A DNA stretch of 29,601 bases from the NCBI GenBank assembly GCA_030044345.1, contig JASHVY010000526.1, forward strand, positions 1 through 29,601, given 5' to 3'. Both the position numbers and the translations under genes were made by a program. Positions 14,582 through 22,232 of this stretch are shown one piece after another (the first letter of the stretch is position 1; each line of letters opens with the position of its first letter). The notes beneath the pieces are model-generated. The model was not told the DNA's origin. It searched no databases and saw nothing but the letters and a program-made list of their open reading frames with translations. Source of the DNA: Acetobacteraceae bacterium (GTDB lineage Bacteria; Pseudomonadota; Alphaproteobacteria; Acetobacterales; Acetobacteraceae).

Positions 14582-16180
14582 ATGGATGAGAGCATCGGCC
14601 TCGTCACGCGCGATCCTGCCGCCCTCGGCGCATTCTGCCGTGTCACTTGGCAGGGGCAGGTTCACATTGAGCAAAAGGGCGCCCTTCACCGCCTTGAGTG
14701 CCGGGCCGAGCATCTCGCGTCACTCTGCGAGTGGCTCGCGGGGCCCGCCGGTTATGTCTTCGCAACGCTCATCGTCGAGGAGCAACGCGAGGAATGGTGG
14801 TTCACTTACGTGTTCTTTGCCGCCACTGGCGGCTTCTGGGTCCATGTCCGGCTGCGGCAGGCGACAACCGAGCGGCACATGCCCTCGATTGCCGCTGTCG
14901 TCCCGGCTGCGGATTGGCACGAACGTGCGGCAGCCGATCTTTTCGGTCTCGTTTTCGATGGTCATCCACGGCTCGGTCCGTTCGTTTTGCATGACGGATG
15001 GCCGGAAGATGCGGCACCCATGCGCCGGGCGTTCGACATCCATCGCCCGCTCGCACGCACGCATGGCGGCGCGGCAGAACCCAACCGCAGCCTCGATGCG
15101 GCGGGAGCCTTCACCATGCCGATCGGGCCGGTCTTCTCCGATCTTGCGGAAGCGGTACATGCCCGCATCGAGACCATGGGCGAAGACGCAAGCCGTATCG
15201 CGCTGAAATGCTTCTACAAATACCGCGCGGTGGAGAAGCTCGCCGAAGGTCAGCCGATCGGCAAGGCACTGCTGCTTGCTGAGCGGTTCGCCGGTGCCGC
15301 TGCCTTTGCCCATGGCCTTGCCTTCTGCCAGGCGATAGAGGAGATCGCAGGAGTCGCGGTGCCGCCACGGGCACGGGCGCTGAGGGCGCTGCTCGCCGAA
15401 CTTGAGCGTCTGCGCAGCCACGCCGCAACTATCACCGGGATCTGCAATTCGACCGCGCTGGCGGTGGCGACGAGCCAGGCCGCGATCCTCGAGGAGGATT
15501 TGCTGCGGCTCGGGCAGATCGCGAGCGGCCATCGCTATCTCTTCGGGATCGTCGCCCCCGGCGGGCTCGTCCGGGACATCCGAAACGAGACCTGCCTGCA
15601 GGTCGCGGCAAGGGTGGAAGCGGTGGCGCACCGCCTCGCCCGTTTGAACAGCCTGCTCCGCCAGTCGAGCAGCTTTCTCGACCGGTTGGAGGAGGTGGGT
15701 GCCACACCCAATGCGGCTGCCATGATGCTCGGGCTGGTGGGACCGGTGGCGCGGGCGTCGGGCGTGGCACGGGATCTCAGGACTCTCTTCCCCTATGCCG
15801 CCTATGCGGCGATGCCGCCCGAGGTGCCGGCCGAGGCGGAAGGCGATGGCTATGCCCGGCTTCGGGTGTTCTTCCGCGAGGCGGCGCAGTCGGTGGCATT
15901 GATCCGGCGCCTTGCCCCGCACCTCCCGGGCGGCGCGGTGATTGCGCGTGATCTCGAGCCGCCTGCCGGGGCAGCGCTCGGCGCAGTCGAGGCGCCGCTC
16001 GGCGCGGCTTTCCACTGGGTCCGGCTCGACGCGGAGGGGTGCATTGCGCGGCTCAGTATCACCCCGCCTTCCTTCGCCAACTGGCCGGGATTCCAGTTCG
16101 CCGCCGAAGGATTCGCGTTCCAGGATTTTCCCATCATCCTTGCGAGCTTCGGTCTCTCGAACGCCGAGTGCGACCGATGA
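14582..16180 (+). CDS. hyfG: HyfG/NuoCD-like large subunit lacking NiFe ligands (operon 2)
   Basis: A 532-residue NuoC-NuoD fusion. The NuoC-like part contains WHERAAADLFGLVFDGHPR (112-130). In the large-subunit part the NiFe motif position reads ERFAGAAAFAHG (234-245), so the cysteines are Ala237 and Ala240. The C terminus reads SFGLSNAECDR, without DPCxxC. As in copy 1, no NiFe centre is possible. The two copies lost the ligands with different substitutions (Ser/Gly against Ala/Ala), so the loss is old or tolerated freely. The ATG at 14582 sits one base after the hyfF stop, and the stop overlaps the hyfI start as ATGA. Confidence 0.93.
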   Translation: MDESIGLVTRDPAALGAFCRVTWQGQVHIEQKGALHRLECRAEHLASLCEWLAGPAGYVFATLIVEEQREEWWFTYVFFAATGGFWVHVRLRQATTERHMPSIAAVVPAADWHERAAADLFGLVFDGHPRLGPFVLHDGWPEDAAPMRRAFDIHRPLARTHGGAAEPNRSLDAAGAFTMPIGPVFSDLAEAVHARIETMGEDASRIALKCFYKYRAVEKLAEGQPIGKALLLAERFAGAAAFAHGLAFCQAIEEIAGVAVPPRARALRALLAELERLRSHAATITGICNSTALAVATSQAAILEEDLLRLGQIASGHRYLFGIVAPGGLVRDIRNETCLQVAARVEAVAHRLARLNSLLRQSSSFLDRLEEVGATPNAAAMMLGLVGPVARASGVARDLRTLFPYAAYAAMPPEVPAEAEGDGYARLRVFFREAAQSVALIRRLAPHLPGGAVIARDLEPPAGAALGAVEAPLGAAFHWVRLDAEGCIARLSITPPSFANWPGFQFAAEGFAFQDFPIILASFGLSNAECDR

Positions 16181-16935
16181 CGCGCTGGGTCTGGGAAGGG
16201 CTCAAGAGCGGGATCCGCACAACCCGCTATCCTGCCGCCACGGAACGGGCGGCGGGCGTCTCGCCCGGCCGTCCACGCGCACGGGCGGGCCTTGAGGCAC
16301 GCCTGCGTGCGGCCGAAACCGGCTGTCCGACCGGAGCGATCGCGCCTGCGGAAGAAGGCAGCCGCGTCGATTACCGGCGCTGCATCCACTGCTTTCGCTG
16401 CCTGCCGGAGAGCCCGGAGGCGGCAGTCGCATGGGAAGAAGGCTACGAGTGGGCAGGCGTGCCGGAAGAGGCCGAGGCAGCGCGCGAACTCGGCTGTCTC
16501 TTCCGTCGCTCTCTCAATATCCGTTTCGTCGATGCCGGTGCCTGCGGGGCCTGCATGGGCGAGGTGCGGCAGATCGACAACCCATACTACAACATGCATC
16601 GGCTGGGCTTCTTTCTCACGCCGACGCCACGCAACGCGGATGTGCTTCTGGTGGCCGGACCAGTCACGGAGGCGATGCGGCAGGCGCTTCGCGAGACCTT
16701 TGAGGCGATGCCGCCACCCAAACGGGTTGTGGCGATGGGCGTCTGCGCGCTCTCCGGCGGCGTATTTGGGCCGAGTGCGGCGGCGGCCGGCGGGGTTGCC
16801 GACGTGGTACCGGTGGACGTGACAATTCCGGGCTGCCCGCCGCCGCCGCTTGCGATCCTGCACGGGCTTCTTGTCGCCGTTCAGCGCAAGCCGCCGGCGC
16901 CTCTCGCCTCTGTGCCGGAAAGTTCCGTGCCATGA
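16177..16935 (+). CDS. hyfI: Ferredoxin/NuoB-like fusion subunit with one ferredoxin cluster lost (operon 2)
   Basis: A 252-residue counterpart of the operon 1 ferredoxin/NuoB fusion. The NuoB-like part keeps Cys123 and Cys126 (CGACMGE), Cys190 (GVCALSGG) and Cys220 (GCPPPP), so the N2-type cluster is intact. In the ferredoxin part the first motif keeps only its fourth Cys (Cys50 in TGCPTGAI), and the second keeps Cys69, 72, 75 but has Ser79 in place of the fourth. In bacterial two-cluster ferredoxins those four remaining cysteines bind one cluster together, and the four missing ones bind the other. So one cluster was lost cleanly and one kept. I choose the ATG at 16177 (ATGA overlap with hyfG); the open frame to 16039 is a shadow. 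Confidence 0.92.
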   Translation: MTRWVWEGLKSGIRTTRYPAATERAAGVSPGRPRARAGLEARLRAAETGCPTGAIAPAEEGSRVDYRRCIHCFRCLPESPEAAVAWEEGYEWAGVPEEAEAARELGCLFRRSLNIRFVDAGACGACMGEVRQIDNPYYNMHRLGFFLTPTPRNADVLLVAGPVTEAMRQALRETFEAMPPPKRVVAMGVCALSGGVFGPSAAAAGGVADVVPVDVTIPGCPPPPLAILHGLLVAVQRKPPAPLASVPESSVP

Positions 16936-19082
16936 GCGCGGCGATGACGGCGCTTGCACTCTTCTTCGCTCTAACAGGCCTCGGCGTGATTGCGGTATTG
17001 CTCGTTCCTGTAGAACGCAAGCCGCCTGTGCTCGCCACATTCGGGGCAGCCGGAGCGGCAGCTCTGCTGGTCGCAGGGGCTGCGGGACTCGTCGCAGAAA
17101 AATCCGTGGCGTTCGCGTACGGCCACTTTCTTTCCTTCGGTGCGCTCCGCCTCGGACTCGATCCGCTCTCGGCGCTCTTCGTGTTGATTACCGGCGCGGT
17201 CGGCTTGCCGGTCGCAATCTTCTCCGCGGCATATCTAAGGCGATACCAGGACGATTACGATCTCGGCTATTTCGGGCTGCTCTACCACCTTTTCCTCGCC
17301 GCCATCATTGGCGTGCTCATCGCACGCGACGTCTTCACCTTCCTCGTCGCGTGGGAGGCGATGTCGGTCCTGAGCTACCTGCTCGTCATCTACGAGAACG
17401 ATCATGACGAAGCAGCACAGGCCGGCTTCGTCATGCTGGCAATGAGCGAGGCCGGAATGATCCTCGCCGCCGGCGCGTTGCTGTTGCTCGCCGACGGGGC
17501 GGGTGCGATGGATTTTGCGTCGATCCGCGCTTCCACCGCCGTCCTGCCTGCGGGCGTGCGATGGGCCGTGTTCTTGCTCTCCTTCGCAGGATTCGGCGTC
17601 AAGGCCGGACTCGTGCCGGTCAATAGCTGGCTGCCGCTCGCCCATCCGGTGGCGCTGACGAATGTCTCGGCGCTGCTTTCAGCAGTGATGGTCAATCTCG
17701 GCATCTACGGGATCGTTCTCGTCAATCTCTCTCTGAAGCCCCCCTCGGGCACGGCGTCCGGCGCGCTTGTGCTCGCCATCGGTGCCCTCTCAGCGCTGAT
17801 TGGGATCCTTTACGCGACCATCCAGTCGGAACTGAAGCGGCTGCTCGCGCATAGCACCATTGAGAATATGGGAATCGTCACCTCGGCACTTGGTGCTGCG
17901 ATGATCTTCCTCGCCGATAAGGAGATGCTGCCAGGAGCGCTCGCTCTGCTCGCAGCACTCTATCACCTGATCAATCATGCGCTCTACAAAGCGCTCCTTT
18001 TCACCGGAACGGGCGCGGCCGAAATCGGTTGCGGAACCCGTGATCTCGACCGTATGGGCGGGCTGATCCGCCGGATGCCGGCAACCACGCTACTGATGCT
18101 TGCCGGTGTGCTGGCGATCTCGGCATTGCCGCCGTTCAACGGCTTCGTCAGCGAATGGCTGACGTTGCAATCGATCCTCCGTTCGGTTGTGCTCGCCGCG
18201 AAGCCAATCCGCCTCGTCTTCGCGCTTTCGGGTGCCTTGCTCGCGTTGACGGCCGGGCTCGCGATTACCTGCTTCGTCAAGGTCTTTGCCATGGGCTTCC
18301 TCGGTTTGCCGCGCTCGCCCACGGCGGAGCGCGCGGCGGAGGCGCCACCCGCGATGCGCTGGGCGATGGGGTTGCTCGCCGCAACCTGCCTCTTGCTCGG
18401 CGTGCTGCCGACCTACGTCATTCTGCTCATTGACCGTGTTGTGCAGGCGCTTGGTGGGTCGAACGCCACTGACGCACTGGTCCCACCCTTCTTCCTCGTC
18501 GGCAGAGAGGGTGGGCTTGGTCTGAGCGCCCCATTCGTGAACGACTTCCATGCGATCGGCGCACAGGTGGGGCATGGGATAGTACCGGGGCGCGGGCTTG
18601 TCCTCCTGCTCCAGGGCGAAGCGCACAACCCGGTCGTCTTCGCGATCTCTCCAAGCTATGGGGTGATCGTGTTCCCCCTCCTGCTCGGGCTCGTCTTCAT
18701 CGTCTTCCGCCTGCTGGCGCGGAGGCGACGAGTGATGCTGGGAGCGGTTTGGGCTGGCGGACTCGCACGCCTCGATCCGGCACTCACTTACACCGCGAGC
18801 GGCTTTGCCAATCCGGTGCGCGTCATCTTCCACACCATTCTCCGTCCGCGCGTCATCGAGGAGCCCATCGAAAACGTGCCAGCCTTCTTCCGCCCGGCGA
18901 TCCGCCGCGAGCAGGAGGAAATCCATATCGTTGACCGGCTTCTGTTCAGGCCCGCTGTGAGCGGCCTCAAAGGACTCGCTGCCGTGCTCAGGCACATGCA
19001 TGCCGGCGCGGTGAACATCTATGCGAGCTACGTGCTTCTTGCCTTGCTTGTCGTATTCGCGGTTTGGGTGGGGAGTCGGTAG
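16932..19082 (+). CDS. hyfB: HyfB-like antiporter-type membrane subunit (operon 2)
   Basis: A 716-residue NuoL/MrpA-like subunit with about 14-16 membrane helices and a longer cytoplasmic tail region than copy 1. Conserved residues: Glu142 (VAWEAMSVLSYLL), Lys224 (GFGVKAGLVPVNSWLPLAHP) and the Lys of LINHALYKALLF. It ends in a last hydrophobic helix (YASYVLLALLVVFAVWVG), a feature also seen in copy 1. The start ATG overlaps the hyfI stop. This copy is closer to canonical antiporter subunits than the copy in operon 1, especially in the WLP-x-AHP segment. Confidence 0.93.
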   Translation: MSAAMTALALFFALTGLGVIAVLLVPVERKPPVLATFGAAGAAALLVAGAAGLVAEKSVAFAYGHFLSFGALRLGLDPLSALFVLITGAVGLPVAIFSAAYLRRYQDDYDLGYFGLLYHLFLAAIIGVLIARDVFTFLVAWEAMSVLSYLLVIYENDHDEAAQAGFVMLAMSEAGMILAAGALLLLADGAGAMDFASIRASTAVLPAGVRWAVFLLSFAGFGVKAGLVPVNSWLPLAHPVALTNVSALLSAVMVNLGIYGIVLVNLSLKPPSGTASGALVLAIGALSALIGILYATIQSELKRLLAHSTIENMGIVTSALGAAMIFLADKEMLPGALALLAALYHLINHALYKALLFTGTGAAEIGCGTRDLDRMGGLIRRMPATTLLMLAGVLAISALPPFNGFVSEWLTLQSILRSVVLAAKPIRLVFALSGALLALTAGLAITCFVKVFAMGFLGLPRSPTAERAAEAPPAMRWAMGLLAATCLLLGVLPTYVILLIDRVVQALGGSNATDALVPPFFLVGREGGLGLSAPFVNDFHAIGAQVGHGIVPGRGLVLLLQGEAHNPVVFAISPSYGVIVFPLLLGLVFIVFRLLARRRRVMLGAVWAGGLARLDPALTYTASGFANPVRVIFHTILRPRVIEEPIENVPAFFRPAIRREQEEIHIVDRLLFRPAVSGLKGLAAVLRHMHAGAVNIYASYVLLALLVVFAVWVGSR

Positions 19083-19113
19083 AGGACAAGCACGCCGGAA
19101 AGGAGAAATTGCC

Positions 19114-19488
19114 ATGGAGGAAGATGTCAGCGTAACGACAGTCCGGGTCTATGTCCCACAGAGCAGCCATAGCCATCGCCGGCAGCAGATCCAGACCTTG
19201 CTGCGTCTGCTCAGGGATCAGTTCCACGTGCATGGATTGACGCTGGTGGAAGGCATGAGAGGTGTCGAACTCGGGGGAGCCGTGCAGGCCGAGACCGTGG
19301 GCGATGTGCTGCGCCGCGATCCCGATCCGGCTCTGATCATCGAATTCTTCGAAGAGTCGGCCGTCATCGACGTTGCGCGGCGCATGCTGCGAGAGATGCT
19401 GCCTGAATGCCGCATCGTATGGTGGTCGGTGAGCTGCGACGCGACTTCACTGCGCAAGCACGCCCAGTCGGCGACGGTCACGCGGTAG
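19114..19488 (+). CDS. DUF190 family PII-like protein (operon 2)
   Basis: A 124-residue DUF190 protein. The core matches copy 1: TTVRVYVPQ, a helix with RRQQIQTLLRLLRD, HGLTLVEGMRGVELGG, ALIIEFFEES and a closing strand CRIVWWSV. It has an extra C-terminal tail of about 15 residues. The ATG at 19114 follows AGGAG (19101-19105). It lies 31 bases after hyfB and closes operon 2. There is no crcB in this operon, so its conserved partner is the hyf-like complex itself. Role unknown; regulation by a small ligand would fit the PII-like fold (inference). Confidence 0.87.
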   Translation: MEEDVSVTTVRVYVPQSSHSHRRQQIQTLLRLLRDQFHVHGLTLVEGMRGVELGGAVQAETVGDVLRRDPDPALIIEFFEESAVIDVARRMLREMLPECRIVWWSVSCDATSLRKHAQSATVTR

Positions 19489-19664
19489 ATCAGTGCAAGC
19501 TCTGATATCGAACGAGACAGCCTTCGAGAATGGGCACACCAACCGCAAGGCAAGAGTGAGCGGCGGCGAATTACTCGGCGCTACCGCGACGCCAATACGG
19601 TGACGCAGTCGGCATCCGAACCTGTGAGTTCCGAGCAGGCAGCGGGTGCCGGTGATGGATCGCC

Positions 19665-19678
19665 TTGATTCAGATCAA
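19665..19678 (+). promoter_or_regulatory. FNR/FixK box
   Basis: TTGAT-TCAG-ATCAA is a perfect match to the FNR/FixK consensus (TTGAT, four bases, ATCAA). It stands 26 bases before the ATG at 19704. That is too close for normal activation of that start, so it either represses or serves a start further downstream. It suggests an oxygen or redox input into this part of the island. Confidence 0.6.
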
Positions 19679-19703
19679 TTCGACAACATTTGTTAAGGAG
19701 AAA

Positions 19704-20072
19704 ATGTTATTAAATGTACCGTATTGGTTAAGCTTCAAGCCATTTTCGGTGCACACTCTCAGCGATCGGGGACAAGCGGATGGGTCAGTACCCAAGGGTA
19801 TCTCGGCAGCACTTGCAGGTCTACGGCGGGAGGACGACATTTTTGGAATACCCGAAAGCAATCTTCCAGATATTTTGGTGACTTTGCCTTTGGAGAGGGT
19901 GATTGATCTGCCGGTCGGCCAGGATATCCTCGCCTATGCGCATCGATGCGAGAGGGGGCCTTACGGCTTCGACATCACGTCCTCTGCTATCAGCAGAGAA
20001 TTGGTCGGGAGAGAGAAGGCTGACTTGCCCTTCGACCGAGTTGCGCCTGCCGGTGCTTCGCGGGCGGGATGA
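19704..20072 (+). CDS. Hypothetical protein behind FNR/FixK box
   Basis: A 122-residue protein that I do not recognise. The ATG at 19704 has AAGGAG a few bases upstream; a TTG at 19665 would place the start inside the FNR box. No membrane segment or cofactor motif is visible. The middle (GIPESNLPDILVTLPLERVIDLPVGQ, read in two parts) is acidic and Leu/Pro-rich. The 5' end is AT-richer than its surroundings. Its stop overlaps the start of a 38-codon frame as ATGA, which favours real coding. The overall codon pattern is weaker than in the hyf genes, so this may be a decaying or recently acquired gene. Confidence 0.4.
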   Translation: MLLNVPYWLSFKPFSVHTLSDRGQADGSVPKGISAALAGLRREDDIFGIPESNLPDILVTLPLERVIDLPVGQDILAYAHRCERGPYGFDITSSAISRELVGREKADLPFDRVAPAGASRAG

Positions 20073-20185
20073 ACGAAGCACAGACGTGGCAGATCGAAGT
20101 CGAATTTCCGAACGGTAAGTGGATTGCGAACCGCGGCCACAATGGGGTATTATTGCGTCTTGTGGGGAAGGAGTCCCCCCTTTAA
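20069..20185 (+). CDS. Possible 38-residue protein ending inside riboswitch D
   Basis: The ATG at 20069 overlaps the previous stop (ATGA). The peptide begins MNEAQTWQIEVEFPNGKWIA and looks strand-forming. Its TAA (20183-20185) lies inside fluoride aptamer D, so ribosomes finishing here would run over the 5' hairpin of the aptamer if both were on one transcript. Short and unsupported by any known family. Confidence 0.3.
   Translation: MNEAQTWQIEVEFPNGKWIANRGHNGVLLRLVGKESPL
20124..20153 (+). promoter_or_regulatory. Possible promoter for the enolase transcript
   Basis: TTGCGA (20124-20129), an 18-base spacer, and TATTAT (20148-20153). Initiation would be near 20160, directly before aptamer D. 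Confidence 0.45.
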
Positions 20186-20210
20186 GCGCCGCGAGGCTGA
20201 TGACTCCTGC
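20162..20210 (+). promoter_or_regulatory. Fluoride riboswitch aptamer D (eno)
   Basis: Order: GGGG-aaggagtc-CCCC, linker TTTAAGC, hairpin GCC-gcga-GGC, then CTGATGACTCCTGC. GGAGT pairs with ACTCC. The usual GATGGAGT loop reads GAAGGAGT here. It heads the transcript that leads to enolase, a classic fluoride-inhibited enzyme; eno is among the genes known to be under fluoride riboswitch control. Confidence 0.88.
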
Positions 20211-20255
20211 AGCGCATGCCATCGGCCGATAGAGGCGATGGGAGCGGGGTAGGAG
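20204..20255 (+). promoter_or_regulatory. Riboswitch D expression platform
   Basis: CTCCT (20204-20208) can pair with AGGAG (20251-20255), with CGC/GCG and a perfect CCATCG (20219-20224)/CGATGG (20236-20241) stem inside. The outer pair competes with the aptamer pseudoknot. The freed AGGAG stands five bases before a GTG at 20261 that opens a frame to 20518. Confidence 0.6.
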
Positions 20256-20772
20256 ATGTGGTGGCGGATCCAAGGCGCAAGCCCGCACAATTGACGTCGG
20301 CCATTCGAAACGACGGTTGCCGCAATGCGAGATGGGTCACCGGTGACGCATCTGGCCTCTGCGCGATGGTAGAGGCCAGATGGAAAATCTGGCTCGCTTG
20401 CGCTTCCAAGTGCTCGAGGGCACTGAGGAAAATGTTGTGCGCTGCAGCATCTTCTCCACTCTCACCTCGTGTCCTGCCCTCGAAGTTCGTCGCGTTTCGC
20501 GGTGAGCGGAGAGGATAAGCAGGCCACGGAAAACAAAGAGCAAGTGTCCCGATTCCATCCGCATTCCAATGCGACGCACTTCGGAATCGGAACACGAGAC
20601 CGTGATGACCGAGTGTGGCATCGCCGTAGGTCTCAATCACGCGGGAAAGCAAATGGTTGGGGCGGGCCGGATGAGCGCGAGCGATCTCATCCCGCTCCAA
20701 CCCTGGGCGACTTACATTCGTCCGTATTCAGCGGGCACTTTTTCGAGGCAACAGGGGACTCCTTCAGCAGCC
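20256..20772 (+). other. Long leader between riboswitch D and eno
   Basis: About 515 bases with no convincing gene. A GTG-started frame (20258 or 20261 to 20518) follows the riboswitch-controlled AGGAG, but its product (with MVEARWKIWLACASKCSRAL) resembles nothing and stops inside the palindromic repeat at 20465-20598. The repeat is the only clear structure here. Confidence 0.4.
20465..20598 (-). repeat. Palindromic interspersed repeat, copy 1
   Basis: About 132 bases, roughly 89% identical by eye to the inverted copy at 24730-24861. The ends are imperfect inverted repeats (CCTCGTGTCC on the left, GGAACACGAG on the right). One half contains AGTGTCCCGATTCC facing a near-copy GGAATCGGAACAC, which folds into a long hairpin around GCATTCCAATGC. 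No transposase is encoded. It lies in the leader of eno. Confidence 0.85.
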
Positions 20773-22074
20773 ATGACCAACCCAATCAAGTTCATCGATG
20801 CGATGGAAATTCTCGATTCTCGCGGCAATCCCACGCTTCGTGTCACGGTCGTGCTCGTCAATGGCACAATCGGCATGGCCTCTGTGCCGTCAGGAGCATC
20901 AACAGGCCGGTTCGAGGCGCGGGAACTGCGCGATGGTGACATATCGCGCTACGGCGGTAAGGGTGTTCGCTCGGCCGTCAGAAACGTCGTCGAGGTGATC
21001 GGCCCGCGACTCCATGGCCAGGATGTCTCGCGCCAAGCCGAGATCGATCATCTGCTGGTCCAGCTCGATGGTACGCCCGACCGATCTCGGCTCGGCGCGA
21101 ACGCCATCGTCGGTGTCTCTATGGCCGTAGCACGAGCGGCCTCGGCTGCCGCGCGATTGCCGCTTTATGTCCATCTGGGTGGATCGTCCGCTTGCCGGCT
21201 TCCTGTGCCCATGATGAATGTCATCAATGGCGGGAGCCATGCGGACAATACCCTCGACTTCCAGGAGTTCATGATCGTGCCGCATGGCGCCCCAACTTTT
21301 GCCGAGGCGCTGCGCTACGGTGCCGAGACCTTCCATGCGCTGAAGGCAATCCTGAAATCGCGCGGCTTTCGTACCGCGGTCGGCGATGAGGGTGGGTTCG
21401 CACCGGACCTCGAGAGTAACGAGGCCGCATGCGCGCTCATCATCGAAGCCATCCGCGCAACCGGCCTCAAGCCAGGGACCGACGTCGCGCTCGCGCTCGA
21501 CCCGGCCGCGAGCGCCTTCGCCGGCGATGGCGGATATGAACTTGCTCGTTCGGGCGGGGGGCGGAAGACGGCCAGCGAGCTGACCAAGCTCTACCGGTCC
21601 TGGGTGCACGCCTATCCTATTGTCTCGATCGAAGACGGTCTCGGCGATCAGGACTGGGAGGGGTTCCGGGAACATACGGCTTTGCTCGGAGCCGACCTGC
21701 AGATCGTCGGCGACGATCTCTACGTAACCAATACACAGTTCCTGTCTCGCGGCATCAAGGAGCACGCGACGAATGCTGCCCTGATCAAGCTCAATCAGAT
21801 TGGGACCGTGACGGAGACCATTGAGGCCATTGCAATGTGCCGCGATGCAGGCTGGAATTACGTCGTCTCGCATCGATCGGGCGAGACCGAAGATACGTTC
21901 ATTGCTGATTTCGCCGTTGCCATGGGCGGTGGACAGATCAAGACTGGCTCTCTCTGCCGCAGCGAACGAATTGCGAAATACAACCGCCTGCTCGAAATCG
22001 AGCGGGAGCTTGGGTCGCGAGCGATCTACTCGAGCCCCTTCCGCAACCCGATGCGCGTTGCCCTGCATTCCTGA
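20773..22074 (+). CDS. eno: Enolase
   Basis: Phosphopyruvate hydratase, 433 residues, converting 2-phosphoglycerate to phosphoenolpyruvate in glycolysis. The N terminus (MTNPIKFIDAMEILDSRGNP) is typical. Mg2+ ligands Asp243, Glu287 (SIEDGL) and Asp314 (VGDDL) are present, as are the catalytic Glu206 (VGDEGGFAP) and Lys339 (LIKLNQIGT), His156 in GGSHADN, and SHRSGETEDT. The ATG at 20773 is chosen because the family starts there; the frame open to 20569 is leader. Enolase is inhibited by fluoride with Mg2+ and phosphate, so a riboswitch-induced copy would offset the inhibition. It is probably a second, stress-specific enolase, since a housekeeping eno normally sits elsewhere (inference). The CNNM gene follows 158 bases later. 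Confidence 0.96.
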   Translation: MTNPIKFIDAMEILDSRGNPTLRVTVVLVNGTIGMASVPSGASTGRFEARELRDGDISRYGGKGVRSAVRNVVEVIGPRLHGQDVSRQAEIDHLLVQLDGTPDRSRLGANAIVGVSMAVARAASAAARLPLYVHLGGSSACRLPVPMMNVINGGSHADNTLDFQEFMIVPHGAPTFAEALRYGAETFHALKAILKSRGFRTAVGDEGGFAPDLESNEAACALIIEAIRATGLKPGTDVALALDPAASAFAGDGGYELARSGGGRKTASELTKLYRSWVHAYPIVSIEDGLGDQDWEGFREHTALLGADLQIVGDDLYVTNTQFLSRGIKEHATNAALIKLNQIGTVTETIEAIAMCRDAGWNYVVSHRSGETEDTFIADFAVAMGGGQIKTGSLCRSERIAKYNRLLEIERELGSRAIYSSPFRNPMRVALHS

Positions 22075-22232
22075 CGCACCGATGCGTGGCCGACGGGGCT
22101 TCAAGAGCTACGGTATCTCAGATGCTATGAAAATCGGACCATCTTCGGCACACGCAACCAATTTCGCTTGCGGATTTTCAGCCCGGAGCCGATCTCAAGT
22201 CAGACCCGAGATGTTGCGGCGGGGGTAGCGCC

